From contig CAWCYG010000001.1 of NCBI GenBank assembly GCA_963799815.1, positions 310,001-374,000 on the forward strand: a DNA stretch of 64,000 nucleotides, given 5' to 3'. This DNA is from JBDTSW01 sp963799815 (lineage in GTDB: Bacteria > Actinomycetota > Thermoleophilia > Solirubrobacterales > 70-9). A program made the position numbers and the translations under genes. Shown here piece after piece: positions 59,787-64,000 of the stretch. Positions within the stretch are counted from its first letter, which is position 1. Every line of letters begins with the position of its first letter. The notes under the pieces were generated by a model. That model searched no databases. It saw only the letters and a program-made list of their open reading frames with translations, and was not told where the DNA came from.

Positions 59787-61222
59787 TGGCTGACGCGAAG
59801 GAAGTAAAGGTCCCCGATATCGGCGACTTCGAGGACGTCCCGGTGATCGAGGTCCTCGTGTCCGAGGGCGACGAGGTGAGCGAGAACGATCCCCTCGTAA
59901 CGCTCGAGTCCGACAAGGCGACGATGGACGTGCCCGCCCCCTTCGCGGGCAAGGTCGCGGAGCTCAAGGTCTCGGTGGACGACAAGGTTTCCGAGGGCAC
60001 GGTGGTCCTGACGATCGAGGCAGGCGACGGCGGTGACGAGGCGGAGGGCGAAGGCGAGGAGGAGACGCCCAGCGAGGACGGCGACGGGGACGAGGACGAG
60101 CAGGACGGGGACGAGGAACAGGAGGGGGACGAGGAACAGGAGGGGGACGCCGAGGCGGCGGACAGCGACGGTGACGCCGAGGAAGAGGACGCCGACGAGA
60201 AGGACTCCGGCGAGGGGAACGGTGACGGTGACGGCAAGGGGGACGATGAGGAAGAGAAGCCCGAGGACGGGGATGAGGGGGCTGAAGCGCAGCCCTCGGA
60301 TGCTGAGGCCTCCGGTGACTCCGGCGGCGCGATCTACGCGAGCCCCTCGGTGCGGCGCCTTGCGCGCGAGCTCGGCGTCGATCTCAACGACGTCCAGGGA
60401 ACCGGGCGTAAGAACCGCATCACCAAGGACGACGTAAAGAAGGCGAAGGCGGCACCCTCGGACGAGGAGGCAGGCAAGGCGGACGGCGGCATTCCCGGGC
60501 TGGAGCTGGCGCCGTGGCCGGACATCGACTTCGAGCAGTACGGCGAGGTCGAGCGCGTGCAGCTTTCACGGATCAAGCGCATCAGCGGCCCTGCGCTGTC
60601 CCGCAATTGGGTGATGATCCCGCACGTCACCCACGACGATGAGGCGGACATCACCGACCTCGAGGCGTTCCGCAAGCAGGTCAACTCCGAGCAGGACGTG
60701 AAGGTGACGATGGTCGCCCTCCTGATCAAGGCCTGCGTGGGCTCGCTGCGCCAGTTCCCCGAGTTCAATTCATCGCTCGACGGCGATGAGCTCGTGATCA
60801 AGCGCTACCACCACATCGGCTTCGCCGCCGACACCCCGCAGGGGCTGCTCGTGCCGGTCGTCCGCGACGCCGACCGCAAAGGCTTGCTCGAGATCGCGAG
60901 CGAACTGCGCGAACTCTCGGGCAAGGCCCGCGAGGGCAAGATCACGGCCGAGGAGATGCGCGGCGGGACGTTCACGATCTCGTCGCTCGGCGGCATCGGC
61001 GGCACCGGCTTCACGCCGATCGTCAACGCCCCTGAGGTGGCCATCCTCGGCGTCACGCGCTCGAAGATGCAGCCGGTGTGGAACGGCTCCGAGTTCGTGC
61101 CGCGGTTGATGCTGCCCCTGTCCCTCTCCTACGACCACCGCGTCATCGACGGCGCCGCGGCCGCGCGCTTCGTCGCCCACCTCGCCAGCGAGCTGGCGGA
61201 CCTCCGACGGGTGCTCCTCTGA
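59786..61222 (+). CDS. aceF: Dihydrolipoyl acyltransferase E2 with hyperacidic linker
   Basis: The 478-residue product has one lipoyl domain (ESDKATMDVPAP, lipoylated Lys44) and an approximately 100-residue linker made mostly of D, E, G and S. A peripheral-subunit-binding domain follows (ASPSVRRLARELGVDLNDVQGTG), then the catalytic domain with SYDHRVIDG (His451, Asp455). Part of the linker, DEEQEG, is encoded by an exact tandem repeat. The acidic linker is in place of the usual Ala/Pro-rich one. Start ATG overlaps the aceE stop; the stop overlaps the E3 start (TGATG). Confidence 0.93.
   Translation: MADAKEVKVPDIGDFEDVPVIEVLVSEGDEVSENDPLVTLESDKATMDVPAPFAGKVAELKVSVDDKVSEGTVVLTIEAGDGGDEAEGEGEEETPSEDGDGDEDEQDGDEEQEGDEEQEGDAEAADSDGDAEEEDADEKDSGEGNGDGDGKGDDEEEKPEDGDEGAEAQPSDAEASGDSGGAIYASPSVRRLARELGVDLNDVQGTGRKNRITKDDVKKAKAAPSDEEAGKADGGIPGLELAPWPDIDFEQYGEVERVQLSRIKRISGPALSRNWVMIPHVTHDDEADITDLEAFRKQVNSEQDVKVTMVALLIKACVGSLRQFPEFNSSLDGDELVIKRYHHIGFAADTPQGLLVPVVRDADRKGLLEIASELRELSGKAREGKITAEEMRGGTFTISSLGGIGGTGFTPIVNAPEVAILGVTRSKMQPVWNGSEFVPRLMLPLSLSYDHRVIDGAAAARFVAHLASELADLRRVLL
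60109..60144 (+). repeat. Exact 18-base tandem repeat in the aceF linker
   Basis: GGACGAGGAACAGGAGGG occurs twice in direct succession (60109-60126 and 60127-60144) and encodes two copies of the acidic motif DEEQEG. As the unit is a multiple of three, slippage would lengthen or shorten the linker without a frameshift. Confidence 0.85.
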
Positions 61223-63069
61223 TGGAGGTGAAGGTCCCGGACATCGGCGACTTCGACGAAGTCCCGGTGATCGAGATCCACGTGTCCGCGGGAGACGAGG
61301 TCGAGGAGGAAGCGCCTCTCATCACGCTCGAGTCGGACAAGGCGACGATGGACGTCCCCTCCCCGGCCGCGGGCACCGTAAAGGAGATGCTGGTTGAGCT
61401 GAACGACAAGGTCTCCGAGGGGGACGCGATCCTCGAGCTCGAGGAGTCGGACGGCGACTCGGATGAGAGCGAGGATGAGGAGAAGCCCGAGGAAGACGCC
61501 GACGAGCAGGAAAAGCAGGAAGACGCCGACACAAAGGACGACGCAGACGGCGAGGAGGAGGCCGAGGAAGACGAGGACGAGGGAGAGGACGAGAGCTCCG
61601 ACGAGGAGGAGGACCAGAAGGCGGACACCGAATCGTCCAAGCAAGAGCCGAAGCAGAAGCTGCCCGATGCCGATAAGCAGGCGCAGGTCCTCGTGGTCGG
61701 CTCGGGGCCCGGCGGGTACACGGCCGCCTTTCGGGCCGCTGATCTTGGCCTCGACGTGATCTTGGTCGAGCGCTACGAGTCGCTGGGTGGAGTCTGCCTC
61801 AACGTGGGCTGCATTCCCTCGAAGGCGCTGCTGCACACGGCTCGGATCGTGGCCGAGACCGAGGAGGCGGCCGATTATGGTTTGCGATTCGGCGAGCCCG
61901 AGCTCGATCTCGACCGGCTGCGCGAGTGGAAGGGGGAGGTCGTAGGCAAGCTCACGGGGGGCCTCGGCGGGCTGGCCAAGAAACGCGAGGTCGAGGTGGT
62001 GACCGGAGCGGCGCAGTTCACCTCCGATCACACGGTTGACGTCGACGGCACCTCGATCGCGTTCGAGAACTGCATCCTCGCCGTTGGCTCGCGCGCCGCC
62101 ATGCTCCCTGACCTTCCCGACGACGAGCGCATCGTCCACTCGACCGGAGCGCTTGAGCTCCCCGATGTGCCCGAACGGCTGCTCGTGGTCGGCGGCGGCA
62201 TCATCGGCCTCGAGATGGCCACGGTCTACGAGGCCCTGGGCAGCGCCGTCACGGTCGTCGAGATGACCGACCAGCTCATCCCGGGCTGCGATCCGGACCT
62301 CGTAAAGCCACTGCACAAGCGAATCGAGGAGCGCTACGACGCGATCCTCCTCTCCACCAAGGTCGCGTCGGTCACGGAGACGGAGAGGGGAATCGAGGTT
62401 GGCTTCGAGGGCGACGACGCGCCAGAGGCCCAGATCTTCGACCGCGTCCTGATCGCGATCGGCCGCCAGGCCAACGGCGACCTGCTCGAGGTCGGCGAGG
62501 CGGGGGTCGAGGTCGCTGAGAACGGGGTGATCGAGGTCGACGAGCAGCGGCGTACGAACGTCGGCCATATCTACGCGATCGGCGACGTGACGGGCCCTCC
62601 GATGCTCGCCCACAAGGCGACGCACGAGGGCAGGGTCGCCGCGGAGGTGATCGCCGGCGAGAACGTCGCCTTCGACCCGCGAGCGATCCCGTCCGTCGCC
62701 TACACGGATCCGGAGGTCGCATGGACCGGGCTCACCGAGGTCGAGGCGGTCGACTCCGACACGGCGTACGAGAAGGCCGCGATCCCGTGGCAGGCGTCAG
62801 GACGAGCGCTCGCGCTGGGCCGCGCCGAGGGGCTCACGAAGCTCCTGATCGATCCCGAGACGCGAAGGGTGCTCGGGGCCGGGATAGTGGGCCTCAACGC
62901 CGGCGAGCTCATCGCCGAGGTGACCCTCGCGGTCGAGATGGGCGCCGACGCCGAGGACATCGGACTCACGATCCACGCCCACCCCACGCTCTCGGAGACC
63001 GTGGCGTTCGCCGCCGAGATGGCAGAGGGCACAGTGACCGACCTCTACGCGCCGAAGCGAAAGCGCTGA
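61222..63069 (+). CDS. Lipoyl-domain-containing dihydrolipoyl dehydrogenase (E3)
   Basis: The 615-residue protein has its own N-terminal lipoyl domain (TLESDKATMDVPSP, Lys40), very similar to that of aceF next door. An approximately 75-residue D/E-rich linker follows, then a complete E3: VLVVGSGPGGYTAAF, GGVCLNVGCIPSK (Cys192, Cys197), LVVGGGIIGLEMA, HIYAIGDVTGPPMLAHKA and HAHPTLSETV. Lipoyl-fused E3s occur in several bacteria. It would reoxidise its own or E2 lipoyl groups. It ends four bases before the E2-like gene. Confidence 0.92.
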   Translation: MEVKVPDIGDFDEVPVIEIHVSAGDEVEEEAPLITLESDKATMDVPSPAAGTVKEMLVELNDKVSEGDAILELEESDGDSDESEDEEKPEEDADEQEKQEDADTKDDADGEEEAEEDEDEGEDESSDEEEDQKADTESSKQEPKQKLPDADKQAQVLVVGSGPGGYTAAFRAADLGLDVILVERYESLGGVCLNVGCIPSKALLHTARIVAETEEAADYGLRFGEPELDLDRLREWKGEVVGKLTGGLGGLAKKREVEVVTGAAQFTSDHTVDVDGTSIAFENCILAVGSRAAMLPDLPDDERIVHSTGALELPDVPERLLVVGGGIIGLEMATVYEALGSAVTVVEMTDQLIPGCDPDLVKPLHKRIEERYDAILLSTKVASVTETERGIEVGFEGDDAPEAQIFDRVLIAIGRQANGDLLEVGEAGVEVAENGVIEVDEQRRTNVGHIYAIGDVTGPPMLAHKATHEGRVAAEVIAGENVAFDPRAIPSVAYTDPEVAWTGLTEVEAVDSDTAYEKAAIPWQASGRALALGRAEGLTKLLIDPETRRVLGAGIVGLNAGELIAEVTLAVEMGADAEDIGLTIHAHPTLSETVAFAAEMAEGTVTDLYAPKRKR

Positions 63070-63072
63070 GAG

Positions 63073-63681
63073 TTGGCCTCCGAGTCGGCGCGTGGGAGCG
63101 TCGAGAGCGTCGAGCCGAGCGCGCTCGAGCAGGCGCATGCCCGGCGCGTGGCGGAATCGAAGGCCACCATTCCCCATGTTCACCACGAGGTTGTGGCAGC
63201 GGTGGCCCGGGAGGTGGCGACGGAGGCGCTCGTGCGCGCGGCGGCGCTCGCCGTGCGTGAGGTGCCGCGGGTCAACGGCTTCTACCGCGACGGGCGCTTC
63301 GAGCTCTACTCCCGCATCAACGTCCAGGTCGGGGTCACAGTGGGTCACGCGCTCGTCTACCCGACGATCTTCGACGCCGACTCAAAAGAGGCGGATGAGA
63401 TCGCCACCGAGATCGCGACGCTCGCCGAAAAGGCACGCCAGGGGACGATCACCCAACCCGAGCTCGCTGGGGGGACCTTCACGATCCTTGACCTGGGGCC
63501 ACTTGGAATCACGCGTGGTGACGCCGTGATCCAGCGGGGACAGGCCGCGATCCTGACGGCGGGGGCCGTGCAAGACGATGGGACGATGGCGCTCTCGCTC
63601 GCCTGCGACAACCGCATGCTTCAGGGCGCTGACGCCGCGAGTTTCCTCGTCAGGGTCAGCGAGCTGCTCGTTGGCGTCTAG
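63073..63681 (+). CDS. E2-like catalytic-domain protein lacking HxxxDG (likely pseudoenzyme)
   Basis: The 202-residue protein aligns with the E2 acyltransferase core: R-R-V-A-E-S-K-A-T-I-P-H near the start, ALVYPTIFDADSKEADEI, LAGGTFTILDLGPLGI and a closing D-N-R-M-L-Q-G. Functional E2s have D-H-R-x-x-D-G here, so His and Asp are replaced by Asn180 and Gln184. There is no lipoyl or subunit-binding domain. It can hardly be an active acetyltransferase; a structural or regulatory part of the complex is more likely. TTG 63073 is the first start available. Confidence 0.8.
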   Translation: MASESARGSVESVEPSALEQAHARRVAESKATIPHVHHEVVAAVAREVATEALVRAAALAVREVPRVNGFYRDGRFELYSRINVQVGVTVGHALVYPTIFDADSKEADEIATEIATLAEKARQGTITQPELAGGTFTILDLGPLGITRGDAVIQRGQAAILTAGAVQDDGTMALSLACDNRMLQGADAASFLVRVSELLVGV

Positions 63682-64000
63682 GTCGGGGTTGGCGCCATCG
63701 CCGCTCAGCTGCCGTTCATCGATGAGCACTCGGTCGACGTAGCCGCCGCGCCTGAGCGCACCTGGAACGCCCTCGTACGGACTTCCGAGCGCACCTTCGG
63801 CGACGGCGCCAGGAGCGCCTTCGCGCGCCTGCTCGGCTGCGAGTCGTGGGAGCGCGCCGGCGAGCCGGGGGCAGCGGGGTCGACGGTCGTCGGCTTTCGC
63901 GTGGCGCGCTCGGAGCCTCCGAACGTGCTCATGCTGGAGGGCCGTCATCGCTTCTCGCGATACCGCCTCGCCTTCGAGATCGTGCCCCTTGGGGGCGGCT
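63682..64000 (+). CDS. Partial SRPBCC-like protein (start unclear, cut by window edge)
   Basis: In the frame that follows the E2-like stop, bases 63682-64000 read without a stop. Visible segments: LPFIDEHSVDVAAAPERTWNA, then ARLLGCESWERAG, VVGFRVARSEPP and LEGRHRFSRYRLAFEIVPL. These resemble SRPBCC/START-type helix-grip proteins. No ATG, GTG or TTG precedes this in the frame after the TAG, so the start is a rarer codon (for example CTG 63709), or the frame is shifted, or the stop is read through. Product is incomplete at the edge. Confidence 0.5.

Noticed and set aside
60031..60300. CRISPR-like or satellite array in the D/E-rich stretch
   Set aside because: Only one exact 18-base tandem is present and the rest is codon repetition of Asp, Glu and Gly. 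No CRISPR array is visible anywhere in the window.
61129..62625. 498-codon minus-strand open frame over the lipoyl-E3 gene
   Set aside because: Its Leu-rich stretches are only the complement of the D/E-rich linker codons, so the apparent membrane segments are artefacts.

Overview
The window reads as a chromosome segment from a high-GC Gram-positive bacterium. Evidence for this: strong G/C bias at third codon positions, many GTG starts, dense ATGA/GTGA/TGATG gene overlaps, TANNNT-type -10 boxes a few bases before start codons, a single-chain (AceE-type) pyruvate dehydrogenase E1, and a short LigD lacking the polymerase domain. Thermoleophilia/Solirubrobacterales within Actinobacteria is my best guess, held at moderate confidence because there is no rRNA here. 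No stretch longer than about 300 bases lacks a gene. The largest is about 230 bases between the tRNA-Lys and the annotated start at 41758, and half of that is the un-started 5' part of that gene.

1-21.4 kb: a sulfotransferase (ST) island. I count 13 ST genes or gene parts (one cut by the left edge). Nine, counting the edge fragment, belong to one closely related paralogous family, mostly arranged head-to-tail and translationally coupled. They are mixed with four glycosyltransferase (GT) modules, one of them fused to an ST in a 629-residue protein, and with an asparagine-synthase-like protein. An NTF2-like protein, a DUF1801 protein, an ArsR/AHSA1 pair and a RibD_C reductase sit between the last STs. 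One array member (11406-12346) has its P-loop out of frame with its coupled start codon.

21.4-34 kb: a drug-type ABC exporter with a small hydrolase. Then come two heparinase II/III-type polysaccharide lyases, two type I sulfatases (Cys-x-Pro-Ser-Arg motif) and a DM13 membrane protein. With the STs and the sulfate importer at 44.7-48.5 kb these suggest that the cell makes and remodels a sulfated surface or secreted glycan. No PAPS synthesis genes are in the window.

The glycan genes are interleaved with a purine pathway whose order is purC, purS-purQ, purL, purF, purN-purH (3.9-40.8 kb). Cargo genes lie between nearly every pair.

34-44.6 kb: recQ, a secreted beta-helix protein whose start codon overlaps that of purN on the opposite strand, a PhzF-like protein, tRNA-Lys(TTT), an AbiEi/DUF559-type gene with a lost 5' end between imperfect repeats, ligD and an Rrf2 regulator.

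44.5-64 kb: a sulfate ABC importer with a 47-residue membrane protein, PhoD-like phosphatase, an MFS permease, thiamine genes (thiO-thiS-thiG behind a TPP riboswitch, thiE divergent), and a pyruvate dehydrogenase locus (lpd, aceE, aceF, lipoyl-fused lpd). The locus ends with a truncated E2-like protein that has lost the HxxxDG catalytic pair, followed by a partial SRPBCC-like reading frame at the edge.
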